Below, in pieces: positions 1 through 7,940 of a stretch of 64,000 bases of DNA; the stretch's first letter is position 1, and each line of letters opens with the position of its first letter. Origin of the DNA: Paraburkholderia fynbosensis (GTDB lineage: Bacteria; Pseudomonadota; Gammaproteobacteria; Burkholderiales; Burkholderiaceae); the NCBI RefSeq assembly GCF_902859935.1, contig NZ_CADIKI010000002.1:186001-250000 (forward strand). The letters run 5' to 3'. Made by a program: the position numbers and the translations under genes. The notes under the pieces were generated by a model. That model did no database searches. It was given only the letters and a program-made list of their open reading frames with translations, and was not told the DNA's origin.

Positions 1-45
1 ATACACACGGTCGCCTGGCGGTGGCCGGCAATCCGCTACTGCTCC

Positions 46-276
46 TCAGGCGGCGAGCGCGTCCTGGCTCGCCCGTTCCAGCGTCTCCTCCGGAAACATC
101 TCCTGCTGCAACTCGCCAGCGTCGCTGATCCATTGGCAGATCAGCCAGTTGCCCGGTGCGAACAGCACCGGACCGCTCCAGGTGGCGGTCATCGGGCGTC
201 CGCCAGATCCGGGCTTCAGCACTTCGCCCACGTGATACGCAGGCTTCGCGCGTCTCTTCGCCAGCCGCAGTCGCAT
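46..276 (-). CDS. DUF2158-type small protein
   Basis: About 76 residues. The pattern VGEVLKPGSGGRPMT near the N-terminus followed by CQW resembles the DUF2158 (YodC-like) family of small soluble proteins of unknown function. The frame stays open well upstream of the chosen start, but that part is arginine-rich and would overlap the neighbouring gene. The ATG at 276 is preferred over the one at 285 because a GGA lies about 8 bases before it; neither site is strong. It follows the small membrane-protein gene at 303-605 on the same strand by about 26 bases, so the two may be co-transcribed. Family call is moderate and the exact start uncertain. Confidence 0.55.
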   Translation of the reverse strand: MRLRLAKRRAKPAYHVGEVLKPGSGGRPMTATWSGPVLFAPGNWLICQWISDAGELQQEMFPEETLERASQDALAA

Positions 277-302
277 GGTGAGCATCCGCTTGATGAAGCC
301 GC

Positions 303-605
303 TTATTCGAGGCCGAGCCGATGGCCGACGATCGGCGCGCAAAAGAGCGCGATCGCGCAGCCCGCGGCCTTGCCTTCGAGTTCGGCGCCGGCGGCGCGCG
401 CGCCGTACATATGCATCAGCAGATCGAAGAGTTGCGGCAGGCAGTAGACGACGGCGGCGGCAACGAAGCATTTCTCGACCACCGAGATGCGCCAGCCGCG
501 TTCGAACGCCAGCATCGCGCCGAGGATGCGTAGCACGCCGAAGGCGACCAGTGCGCCGACGGCCGCCTGTTCGCGGATCAGATAGTCAGGAAGGAATTCG
601 CCCAT
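303..605 (-). CDS. small hypothetical membrane protein
   Basis: A 100-residue protein starting MGEFLPDYLI. Hydrophobic stretches at about residues 16-34, 46-64 and 81-97 suggest three membrane-spanning helices joined by short loops. I do not recognise a family. The start at 605 was chosen because an in-frame upstream Met at 659 would add a short, non-hydrophobic, unconvincing extension. The site before 605 has only a weak GGGG. It precedes the DUF2158-type gene on the same strand. The length of its hydrophobic segments supports a real gene, but no function can be assigned. Confidence 0.45.
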   Translation of the reverse strand: MGEFLPDYLIREQAAVGALVAFGVLRILGAMLAFERGWRISVVEKCFVAAAVVYCLPQLFDLLMHMYGARAAGAELEGKAAGCAIALFCAPIVGHRLGLE

Positions 606-973
606 GATGTGCCCCGATGCGTGCGTTGTTTGCAAGCATTTCAGCAAGGCGCGGGCCATGCGTATGTCCGGTGCCGTACAAATGGCTTGAAAGCCTTGAT
701 GGATAAGGCTTTTCGAGAAATGAAGCCGGGCGGGTAGCGGTCCCTGAAACGCGTGTCTCAGCGTACGCGGTCCAGGATGTTACGTTACTGCGAAGGCCTG
801 TGCGTCACGTCGCCGTAACATGCGGGCGGGCGGTCGTAACGAGGCTTTGGCGGTTAGGTCGATGTTGCCCAGACGAGCAAAGAGAACGATGCGCAGACCA
901 TGCCGAGCGCATTCGCGAGCGTTGACGCGAGCCTGGCATCGCAGACCGGCAGCAGCTCGCCGATCAAAGCGAA
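606..973. other. intergenic region without a convincing gene
   Basis: About 370 bases with no open frame that looks like a protein. The only structure seen is an 8-bp perfect stem at 690-697/705-712 (AAAGCCTT with AAGGCTTT, 7-base loop) followed by TTTT on the plus strand. It resembles a weak terminator, but no plus-strand gene feeds into it. Confidence 0.5.
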
Positions 974-995
974 CATGCCGCCCGCAGGCGGCATG
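974..995 (-). terminator. hairpin downstream of dgoD
   Basis: A perfect 9-bp stem, CATGCCGCC (974-982) pairing with GGCGGCATG (987-995), with a 4-base loop. It lies 11 bases past the stop of the minus-strand dehydratase gene. The following minus-strand sequence has only scattered T residues, so it is a plausible but not classical terminator. Confidence 0.5.
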
Positions 996-1006
996 TCTTG
1001 AGACTC

Positions 1007-2155
1007 TTACCACTCGGCGACGCTTCCGTCCTCGTGACGCCATACCGGGTTGCGCCAGCGATGTCCGACCTTGGCCATCTCGCGCACCTTCTCTTCGTTG
1101 ACCTCGATACCGAGGCCCGGGCCTTGCGGAATCGACACGAAGCCATCTTCGTACTTGAAGACTTCCGGGTTCTTGATGTAGTCGAGCAGGTCGTTGCCCT
1201 GGTTGTAGTGAATCCCGAGGCTCTGTTCCTGGATGAACGCGTTATAGCTGACCGCGTCGATCTGCAGGCAGGTTGCCAGAGCGATCGGGCCGAGCGGGCA
1301 ATGCAGCGCGAGGGCGACGTCGTACGCTTCGGCCATCGACGCGATCTTGCGGCACTCGGTGATGCCGCCCGCGTGCGACGCGTCCGGCTGGATGATGTCC
1401 ACGTAGCCGCCCGACAGGATGTGCTTGAAGTCCCAGCGCGAGTACAGACGCTCGCCCAGCGCGATCGGCGTATTGGTCTGGTTGACGATGTCGCGCAGCG
1501 CTTCGGCGTTCTCCGACAGCACCGGCTCCTCGATGAAGAGCAGCTTGTACGGGTCGAGTTCTTTCGCCAGCACCTTCGCCATCGGCTTGTGGACGCGGCC
1601 GTGGAAGTCCACGCCGATACCGATGTTCGGCCCCACCGCCTCGCGCACCGCCGCGACGTTGTTGATCACGCCTTGCACCTTGTCGAAGGTGTCGATGATC
1701 TGCAACTCTTCTGAGCCGTTCATCTTCACGGCCTTGAAGCCGCGCTCGACCACCGCGCGCGCGTTGTTCGCGACGTCGCTCGGACGGTCGCCGCCGATCC
1801 ACGAGTACACCTTGATCTTGTCACGCACCTGGCCGCCGAGCAGCGCGTGCACCGGCACGCCGTGATGCTTGCCCTTGATGTCCCACAACGCCTGGTCGAC
1901 GCCGGCAATCGCGCTCATCGTGATCGGGCCGCCGCGGTAGAAGCCCGCGCGGTACATCACCTGCCAGTGGTCTTCGATCAGTAGCGGGTCTTTGCCGATC
2001 AGATAGTCGGACAGCTCTTCCACCGCGGCCGCGACCGTGTGCGCGCGGCCTTCGACCACCGGCTCGCCCCAACCGACGATGCCTTCGTCGGTCTCGATCT
2101 TCAGGAAGCACCAGCGCGGCGGAACGATGAAGGTTTCGAGCTTGGTGATTTTCAT
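1007..2155 (-). CDS. dgoD: D-galactonate dehydratase
   Basis: A 382-residue enolase-superfamily (mandelate racemase subgroup) enzyme, which would convert D-galactonate to 2-dehydro-3-deoxy-D-galactonate in the cytoplasm as the entry step of the De Ley-Doudoroff-type galactonate route. The length equals that of Escherichia coli DgoD. The expected ligands fall in register: D183 and H185 in GVDFHGR, E209 in FIEEP, E235 in ALGER, and H285 in LHCPLGP. Start at 2155 is set by MKITKLETF and a good AAGGAGA site. Upstream in-frame residues are not conserved-looking. A GntR/FadR regulator gene is divergent, and a 14-bp palindrome lies between them, so galactonate-responsive repression is likely. Confidence 0.92.
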   Translation of the reverse strand: MKITKLETFIVPPRWCFLKIETDEGIVGWGEPVVEGRAHTVAAAVEELSDYLIGKDPLLIEDHWQVMYRAGFYRGGPITMSAIAGVDQALWDIKGKHHGVPVHALLGGQVRDKIKVYSWIGGDRPSDVANNARAVVERGFKAVKMNGSEELQIIDTFDKVQGVINNVAAVREAVGPNIGIGVDFHGRVHKPMAKVLAKELDPYKLLFIEEPVLSENAEALRDIVNQTNTPIALGERLYSRWDFKHILSGGYVDIIQPDASHAGGITECRKIASMAEAYDVALALHCPLGPIALATCLQIDAVSYNAFIQEQSLGIHYNQGNDLLDYIKNPEVFKYEDGFVSIPQGPGLGIEVNEEKVREMAKVGHRWRNPVWRHEDGSVAEW

Positions 2156-2234
2156 GGTGTGCGTCTCCTTGCGGCCTTGGGTGCCACGCGAAATATTTCG
2201 AGGACTCACATGCTACAACAAAAGCGCGTTTAAG

Positions 2235-2248
2235 TACTATTAATAGTA
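2235..2248. promoter_or_regulatory. palindromic operator candidate between dgoD and gntR
   Basis: TACTATTAATAGTA is a perfect 14-bp palindrome in an AT-rich island within GC-rich DNA, about 80 bases upstream of dgoD and upstream of the divergent GntR-family gene. Position and symmetry fit a binding site for that regulator. Assignment is inference. Confidence 0.55.
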
Positions 2249-2359
2249 TTATTCGCCAGATAGTGGCCACAGATGGCCGCACCGGAAGGCGTCGGGTTAA
2301 GGCGGCAGCACGCCGACAGGCGGGATGATGCCCGGACGCTCCCGTCGACGCTGGATTCC

Positions 2360-3078
2360 ATGATCAATAAACGGCGCCGCAAGGCCGCTGGGAGAAATCT
2401 ATTCAGCACGATCTGCATGGGCGCGTCACCCATCTGCTGGCGACCGCGATTCTGCGCGGCGACTACGCGCCCGATTCGATCCTGCCGCGCGAGGCGGAGT
2501 TGATGGAAACGTTCGGCGTGAGCCGCACGGTGCTGCGCGAAGCGCTGCGCACGCTGACTTCGAAAGGGCTGATCGAATCGCGCCCGCGCGTGGGCACACG
2601 CGTGCGGCCGAAGCCAGCGTGGAATCTGCTCGATGCCGATCTGCTCGACTGGTATTCGCGCGTCGCCGAGCCGATGGCGTTCGCGCTCAAGCTGCAGGAA
2701 ATGCGCGAAATGATCGAGCCGTATGCCGCGGCTCTGGCTGCCGCCTCGCACACGGACGATACGTTCCGCGCGCTCGCGGCCGCACATGCGGCGATGGTGG
2801 CGGCGCGCAACGTCGACGAGTGGGTGCGCGCCGATCTGGAATTTCATTTGAGCGTGCTGAGCGCGTGCAGCAACGAATTGCTGATCCCGCTCGGCACGCT
2901 GATCGAGCGTACGTTGGAGGCGCAATTGCGCCTGAATGCGAAACGCGCGGACGTGTTCAACGCGTCGCTGGCCGAGCATACGGCGGTGTTCGACGCGATT
3001 CGCGAGCGCAACGCCGCTGCCGCGCGTGCGGCGATGGGCTCGTTGCTCGGGGTGACGCGAGGGCGGATCGAGGGGTGA
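2360..3078 (+). pseudogene. GntR/FadR-family regulator with apparent one-base frameshift near its start
   Basis: From about 2371 to 3078 one frame encodes a full FadR-type regulator: winged helix (LHGRVTHLL, LPREAELMETFGVSRTVLREALRTL, residues about 15-75) and an all-helical FCD ligand domain with the metal-site-like pattern EMREMIEPYAA and EFHLSVL. That frame has no ATG, GTG or TTG before 2500, which lies inside the DNA-binding domain, and a TAA blocks it at 2368-2370. In the next frame ATG at 2360 reads M-I-N-K. Adding one A to the AAA at 2369-2371 would join it to T-A-P-Q-G-R-W-E-K-S and restore the gene. It is divergent from dgoD and probably its regulator. The shift may be a true lesion or a sequencing error. 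Confidence 0.7.
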
Positions 3079-3098
3079 TCGAAGGCGCGTGGCCGCGC

Positions 3099-4637
3099 TC
3101 AATCCATCGCGGCATGCGCGACCGACGCATCCGGCGCCCTGTGCGAAGGGCGGATCAACAGCAGTAGCGGGATCACCAGCAACGTCGCCACGAACATCAG
3201 CTTGAAGTCGTTCAGATAGGCGATCATCGACGCCTGCTGTGTGATCGAAGCGTTCAGCGCCGCGATATCGTAGGCCGAGCCACTGCTGAGCATCGGCTGC
3301 ATCGCGGGATTGAACGGCGTGACGTTCGCCGCGAGGTCCGCGTGCGAGATCTGCGTGTTGCGCGTCATCAGCGTCTGCACGATCGAAATGCCGATGCTGC
3401 TGCCGATATTGCGCATCAGGCTGTAGGTCGCGGTGCCGTCCGCGCGCAGTTCGGGCGCGAGCGTCGAAAAGGTCAGCGCGCTCAGCGGCACGAACACGAG
3501 ACCGAGCCCGAAACCCTGAATCACGCCCGGCCACACGATGTCCGACGCCGACAGCACGATCGTGTAATGCATCATCTGCCACAACGCGAACGCCGAAATC
3601 AGAAACCCGGCGAGCAGCAACAGCCGCGCGTCGATCCGCTTCAGCAGGCGTCCGGCGATCAGCATTGCGACCATCGTGCCCGCGCCGCTCGGCGCGGTAA
3701 CGAGGCCGGTGGTCGCGACCGGATAGTTCATCAGGTTTTGCAGCATCGGCGGCAGAAGCGCGCGTGTCGCGTACATCACCGCACCGATCACGAAGATGAA
3801 GAAGGTGCCGGTCGCGAAGTTCGGGTCCTTCAGCAACTTGTATTTGAAGAACGAGCGCTCGCCGACTGTCGCCGTGTGCACGAGAAAAAAGGCAAAGCTG
3901 ATCGCCGCGACGAGCGCCTCGATGACGATCTCGGTCGACGCGAACCAGTCGAGCTGCTCGCCGCGATCGAGCATCGCCTGCAATGCGCCGATCGCGAGAC
4001 CGAGCGTGACGAAGCCGAACGCGTCGAACTTGACGTCGTGTTTCGGCTCGCGCGAGGGCAGGAAGGTCGCCACGCCGAACAGCGCGAACGCACCGATTGG
4101 CACGTTGATGAAGAACACCCAGCGCCAGTTATAGCTGTCGGTGAGCCAGCCGCCGAGCGTCGGCCCGAGAATCGGCCCGACCATCACGCCCATGCCCCAC
4201 ACCGCCATCGCCTGGCCCTGCTTTTCGCGCGGATTGATGTCGAGCAGGATGGACTGCGACAGCGGCACCAGCGACGCGCCGAAAATCCCTTGCAGCAAAC
4301 GCGACGCGACGATCTGCGTCAGCGTTTCCGACAGCCCGCACAGCGCCGACGACACCGTGAAGCCGCCGATCGCAACGATCAGCAGGCGCTTCACGCTCAG
4401 CCGGTCGGACAGCCAGCCGGTGAGCGGCGTCGCGATTGCGGCAGCGACGATGTACGAAGTCAGCACCCACGTGATCTCGTCCTGCGACGCGGACAGCGTG
4501 CCCTGCATATGCGGCAGCGCCACGTTCGCGATTGTGCTGTCGAGCGTCTGGATCAGTGTCGCGAGCATGATCGAGAGCGTGATCATCGGCCGGTTGAGCG
4601 GCGCGGTCGCGCTCGCCGGCGAGGAGGCGGAGGACAT
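3099..4637 (-). CDS. DHA2-family MFS multidrug efflux transporter (EmrB/QacA type)
   Basis: A 512-residue major facilitator with about 14 predicted membrane helices. It is an inner-membrane drug/proton antiporter by family. Recognisable elements include the start of helix 1 (QTLDSTIANVALP), motif A (GWLSDRLSVKRLL) and a motif C-like stretch (GVMVGPILGPTLGGWL with NWRWVFFINVP). No membrane-fusion partner gene (EmrA) is adjacent. A MarR-family gene is divergent, and a 28-bp near-perfect palindrome sits 17 bases upstream of this start, so repression by that MarR protein is likely. The gene converges with the GntR gene, 20 bases apart. The substrate is unknown. Confidence 0.88.
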   Translation of the reverse strand: MSSASSPASATAPLNRPMITLSIMLATLIQTLDSTIANVALPHMQGTLSASQDEITWVLTSYIVAAAIATPLTGWLSDRLSVKRLLIVAIGGFTVSSALCGLSETLTQIVASRLLQGIFGASLVPLSQSILLDINPREKQGQAMAVWGMGVMVGPILGPTLGGWLTDSYNWRWVFFINVPIGAFALFGVATFLPSREPKHDVKFDAFGFVTLGLAIGALQAMLDRGEQLDWFASTEIVIEALVAAISFAFFLVHTATVGERSFFKYKLLKDPNFATGTFFIFVIGAVMYATRALLPPMLQNLMNYPVATTGLVTAPSGAGTMVAMLIAGRLLKRIDARLLLLAGFLISAFALWQMMHYTIVLSASDIVWPGVIQGFGLGLVFVPLSALTFSTLAPELRADGTATYSLMRNIGSSIGISIVQTLMTRNTQISHADLAANVTPFNPAMQPMLSSGSAYDIAALNASITQQASMIAYLNDFKLMFVATLLVIPLLLLIRPSHRAPDASVAHAAMD

Positions 4638-4653
4638 GAGTGAGCGGGATGGT

Positions 4654-4681
4654 CGATATAGTAAGCATGCTTATTATATCG
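4654..4681. promoter_or_regulatory. 28-bp palindrome, probable MarR operator
   Basis: CGATATAGTAAGCATGCTTATTATATCG is symmetric over 28 bases with a single mismatched pair, centred on GCATGC. It lies immediately upstream of the efflux gene start (4637) and between it and the divergent MarR-family gene. MarR dimers bind such palindromes. The assignment to this MarR protein is inference from position. Confidence 0.75.
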
Positions 4682-4773
4682 ATTGCACGCGCGGCCGCCA
4701 TCAGGAGTTATGCGGAGGCTGAATTGCGCTCGCAGCCGCGCTCGAAGGCGAAAGGTTTTCGTATAATCCGCGC

Positions 4774-5217
4774 ATGAAAACCCAACTCGAAGAGCGCTTC
4801 GGCTTCCTGGTCTCCGACGTCGGCCGGCTGGCAGGAAAGCGTTTCGACGACCTCGCGAAATCCTCGGTCGATCTGACGCGCGCGCAGTGTCGCGTGCTTG
4901 CTTATCTCGCGCATTACGGCGACATCAATCAGGCGCGGCTCGCGGATCTGCTCGAAGTCGCGCCGATTTCGGCGGGCCGGTTGCTGGACCGGATGGCGGA
5001 GGGCGGCTGGATCGAGCGCATCGCCAATCCGCAGGACCGCCGTGAGTATCTGGTGCGCATGACGCCCAAAGCCGGACGTACGCTCGGCAAGGCGCGCAAG
5101 GTGGGCGATGAGGTGGCGCTCGAAGCGCTCAACGGTTTCAGCGATGAAGAGGCGCAGCAACTGATCGCGCTATTGCAGCGGGTGCGCGGCAATCTGAGTC
5201 GCCTGGTGGATCGTTGA
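4774..5217 (+). CDS. MarR-family transcriptional regulator
   Basis: A 147-residue winged-helix regulator. Helices for DNA recognition are visible in the middle (INQARLADLLEVAPISAGRLLDRMAEGGWIER, about residues 50-81), followed by the wing NPQDRREYLVRMTPKAG typical of MarR. It should act as a dimeric repressor of the divergent DHA2 efflux gene. A TATAAT sequence at 4762-4767 ends only 6 bases before the ATG. If this is the true -10 element, the transcript would start at or near the start codon and be leaderless, in line with no recognisable ribosome binding site. Confidence 0.88.
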   Translation: MKTQLEERFGFLVSDVGRLAGKRFDDLAKSSVDLTRAQCRVLAYLAHYGDINQARLADLLEVAPISAGRLLDRMAEGGWIERIANPQDRREYLVRMTPKAGRTLGKARKVGDEVALEALNGFSDEEAQQLIALLQRVRGNLSRLVDR

Positions 5218-5240
5218 GGTGCGCATACGATGGCGTGGTG

Positions 5241-5264
5241 GCCCGCGCTTCGCGATGCGCGGGC
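5241..5264. terminator. hairpin between convergent genes
   Basis: GCCCGCGC (5241-5248) pairs perfectly with GCGCGGGC (5257-5264) across an 8-base loop. It lies between the ends of the MarR gene and the convergent exported-protein gene. There is no T-run on either side, so termination strength is uncertain. Confidence 0.4.
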
Positions 5265-5278
5265 TTATCGCACGGCCG

Positions 5279-5617
5279 TTACTTCGATTCGCTAGCCGGT
5301 GCGGTTCCCGATGGCGGGACCAGTTCGAAGCAGGCGGGCGCTTTCGTGCGCGCGTCCGGCAGCTGCGGGTCGATGCATTTGAACGCGCTCTGATCGCGCT
5401 GAACGAAGATCGTGTCGGCCGGCCCGGCGGCGCCGTGCGCGCCATTCACGACGGCGACGATCTTGTAGCCGTCCTGCAGCAGCGTGGACAGGGTGATCGG
5501 GCTAGCGCGCCACTGACTGTCGGTCGGTATCTGGGCCCGCGCCGTCAACGTGGACGTGACGCCTAGCAGCGCGATGGAAGCGGTGGCCGCGGCGAGCGCG
5601 ATGGTGCGGAACGTCAT
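5279..5617 (-). CDS. small exported hypothetical protein
   Basis: A 112-residue protein with a clear N-terminal signal peptide (MTFRTIALAAATASIALLG, probable cleavage near TARAQ at residues 26-30). The remaining about 85 residues are polar and contain two cysteines (in FKCID and PACFEL) that could form a disulfide in the periplasm. I do not recognise a family. The ATG at 5617 is chosen over the adjacent TTG at 5620 because GGAGG lies 7 bases before it. A terminator-like hairpin and a candidate small RNA lie directly upstream on the same strand, so its leader may be regulated. Confidence 0.7.
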   Translation of the reverse strand: MTFRTIALAAATASIALLGVTSTLTARAQIPTDSQWRASPITLSTLLQDGYKIVAVVNGAHGAAGPADTIFVQRDQSAFKCIDPQLPDARTKAPACFELVPPSGTAPASESK

Positions 5618-5654
5618 CAAGAACCCTCCTTGAAGTTGCGATCGGGAAAGCCAA

Positions 5655-5765
5655 AATAAAAAAGCCGCTGAACCTTGAGGGTTAGCGGCTCTTTTGCAAC
5701 TGGCGAAGAATCAATGGGAGGAGGATAACTCACTCCATTGAAGACATCGTTTTGGTGATGTTAAC
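5655..5765 (-). ncRNA. candidate small RNA with a CCUCCUCCC loop
   Basis: Read on the minus strand, this stretch has TCAATGG pairing with CCATTGA around a loop that contains exactly CCTCCTCCC (complement of 5716-5724). An unstructured linker follows, then a hairpin AGCCGCT(5684-5690)/AGCGGCT(5663-5669) extended by AACC/GGTT with a bulge, ending in TTTTTTATTTT (about 5652-5662). The last hairpin and T-run form a good intrinsic terminator. Anti-Shine-Dalgarno CCUCCUCCC loops define known alphaproteobacterial small RNAs (CcsR, alpha-r14). The 5' end and promoter are not clear. It could instead be a leader of the 112-residue gene downstream. Confidence 0.45.
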
Positions 5766-5851
5766 ACGGGCGGCGTGATGGCCTTGTAAGCGGTTGTTCG
5801 CTGGCTGACGCAACCCGCTTGCCGGTCACCGCAGCAAAATCGTCGCTGAAA

Positions 5852-5890
5852 AAACGAAAGGCCCGCTCTTGGTTAAGAGAAGCGGGCCTT
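5852..5890 (-). terminator. intrinsic terminator of the tRNA gene
   Basis: On the minus strand a 10-bp stem (AAGGCCCGCT with AGCGGGCCTT, 5881-5890 and 5858-5867) is followed by TTTCGTTTTTT. It lies 11 bases past the 3' end of tRNA-Met and is oriented to terminate it. Confidence 0.8.
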
Positions 5891-5901
5891 GCGAGTGATA
5901 C

Positions 5902-5978
<77 letters not shown>

Positions 5979-6064
5979 GAAAGAAGCGAGATTATGCTGA
6001 CGGCGCCGGAGGCTGTCAACCCCAGGCGCACAACTTTTTTAAATTACCCGGGCCAACACGCGTT

Positions 6065-7723
6065 TCAGTCCTTTGCGTAGATGTCCGAGTCCTTGGTCTC
6101 CCGCACGAACAGCATGCCGATCACGAACGTGATCAGCGCGATCACGATCGGATACCACAGCCCCGAATAGATGTTGCCCCTTGCCGCGACGATCGCGAAT
6201 GCCGTGGCTGGCAGGAACCCGCCGAACCAGCCATTGCCGATGTGATACGGCAGCGACATCGACGTATAGCGAATCCGCGTCGGGAACATTTCCACCAGCA
6301 TCGCCGCAATCGGACCGTAGACCATCGTCACGTAGATCACGAGGATCGTCAGGATCACCACGGTCATCGGCCAGTTGATCTGCGAGGGATCGGCCTTCGG
6401 CGGATAGCCCGCGGCCTTCAGCGCCCCGGCGAGCCTCGTATCGAACAGTTTGCCTTGCTCCTTCGCATCAGCGGCGCGCCCGTCGAACGTGTTGATCACC
6501 GTGTCGCCGACCCGGATTTGCGCCTGCGTGCCCGCCGGCGCCGCGACGTTCTCGTAGTTCAGGCCCGCCCGCGACAGCGCGCTCTTCGCGATGTCGCAGG
6601 AGTTCGTGAACTTCGCCGTGCCGACCGGATTGAACTGGAACGAGCACTGCGCCGGATCCGCGATCACGACGATCGGAGCCCGCAGCGTTGCGGCTTCCAG
6701 CGCCGGGTTCGTGTAGTGCGCGAGCGCCTTGAACAACGGGAAGTAGGTGAGCGCGGCGATCAGCAGGCCGGCCATGATGATCGGCTTGCGGCCGATGCGA
6801 TCGGACAGCGAGCCGAAGAACAGGAAGAACGGCGTGCCGATCAGGAGTGCGATCGCGATCATGATGTTGGCGCTGCTGCCGTCGACCTTTAGCGTCTGCG
6901 TCAGGAAGAACAGCGTGTAGAACTGGCCCGTGTACCACACCACGGCCTGGCCGGCGGTCAGGCCGATCAGCGCGAGAATCACGACCTTCAGGTTCTTCCA
7001 CTGGCCGAACGCTTCGGAAAGCGGCGCCTTGGACGTCTTGCCCTCGGCCTTGATGCGCTCGAACACCGGCGATTCATGCAGTTGCAGGCGAATCCACACC
7101 GACACGGCCAGCAGCAGAATCGACGCGACGAACGGAATGCGCCAGCCCCAGGCGCCGAATGCGTCTTCGCCCATTGCCGTGCGCACGCCGAGAATCACCA
7201 GCAGCGACAGGAACAGCCCGAGCGTCGCCGTGGTCTGGATCCACGCCGTATAGAAGCCGCGGCGTCCCGGCGGCGCATGTTCCGCCACGTAGGTCGCGGC
7301 GCCGCCGTACTCGCCGCCGAGCGCGAGGCCTTGCAGCATCCGCATGGCGATGAAGATCACCGGGGAAGCGATGCCGATCGCTGCGTAGCCCGGCAGAAAG
7401 CCGACCAGGAACGTCGACAAGCCCATGATCACGATCGTCACGAGGAACGTGTACTTGCGCCCGACCATGTCGCCGAGCCGCCCGAACACGATCGCGCCGA
7501 ACGGCCGCACCGCGAAGCCCGCGGCGAAGCTGAGCAGCGTGAAGATGAAGGCGGCCGTCGGATTGACGCCGGAGAAGAAGCTTTTGCTGATGAAGGCCGC
7601 GAGCGAGCCGGCCAGATAGAAGTCGTACCACTCGAAAATCGTCCCGAGCGACGATGCGAAGATCACCCGCTTCTCCTCGCGCGTCATCGGCACGTGCGAG
7701 ATTTGCCCGCCAACGCTAGCCAT
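6065..7723 (-). CDS. MHS-family MFS metabolite/proton symporter
   Basis: A 552-residue transporter of the metabolite:H+ symporter branch (KgtP/ShiA/ProP relatives). The family hallmark near helix 1, GTIFEWYDFYLAGSLAA, is clear, as are GRLGDMVGRKYTFL (motif A) and LQGLALGGEYGGAATYVAEHAP. Between membrane helices late in the protein lies an unusual soluble insertion of about 105 residues (encoded near 6372-6690) with two or three cysteines, probably periplasmic. The start at 7723 is set by MASVGGQ with a GGAGA site. A TctD/TctE-like two-component system is encoded just upstream on the same strand. The substrate, probably an organic acid, cannot be told from sequence. Confidence 0.85.
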   Translation of the reverse strand: MASVGGQISHVPMTREEKRVIFASSLGTIFEWYDFYLAGSLAAFISKSFFSGVNPTAAFIFTLLSFAAGFAVRPFGAIVFGRLGDMVGRKYTFLVTIVIMGLSTFLVGFLPGYAAIGIASPVIFIAMRMLQGLALGGEYGGAATYVAEHAPPGRRGFYTAWIQTTATLGLFLSLLVILGVRTAMGEDAFGAWGWRIPFVASILLLAVSVWIRLQLHESPVFERIKAEGKTSKAPLSEAFGQWKNLKVVILALIGLTAGQAVVWYTGQFYTLFFLTQTLKVDGSSANIMIAIALLIGTPFFLFFGSLSDRIGRKPIIMAGLLIAALTYFPLFKALAHYTNPALEAATLRAPIVVIADPAQCSFQFNPVGTAKFTNSCDIAKSALSRAGLNYENVAAPAGTQAQIRVGDTVINTFDGRAADAKEQGKLFDTRLAGALKAAGYPPKADPSQINWPMTVVILTILVIYVTMVYGPIAAMLVEMFPTRIRYTSMSLPYHIGNGWFGGFLPATAFAIVAARGNIYSGLWYPIVIALITFVIGMLFVRETKDSDIYAKD

Positions 7724-7940
7724 ATGCTGTCTCCAATATTGATATGCACGCGGAGCACCGGTAAAGGCGTTCCCGTGAAACCGATTATTGGAGTGGAAAC
7801 TTACGGCGTACTGACGTCGCGAGGTGGATGGGCATAATTCGAAGTGCCGGCTTCGATTCGTCAACGTCTGCCAAATTTATTGAAATGTTTCCAAACGTTC
7901 GCTCAACGTATCTCAAAAATGTGGGTGCAAGTTTTTTCGT

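Noticed and set aside
690..712. Intrinsic terminator on the plus strand
   Set aside because: The hairpin is real, but there is no plus-strand gene before it and only four T residues follow, so no role is claimed.
2230..3582. A 450-codon minus-strand open frame
   Set aside because: Arg/Ala/His-rich, without any family feature, antisense to the GntR gene and the 3' part of the efflux gene. It is a shadow of GC-rich third positions.
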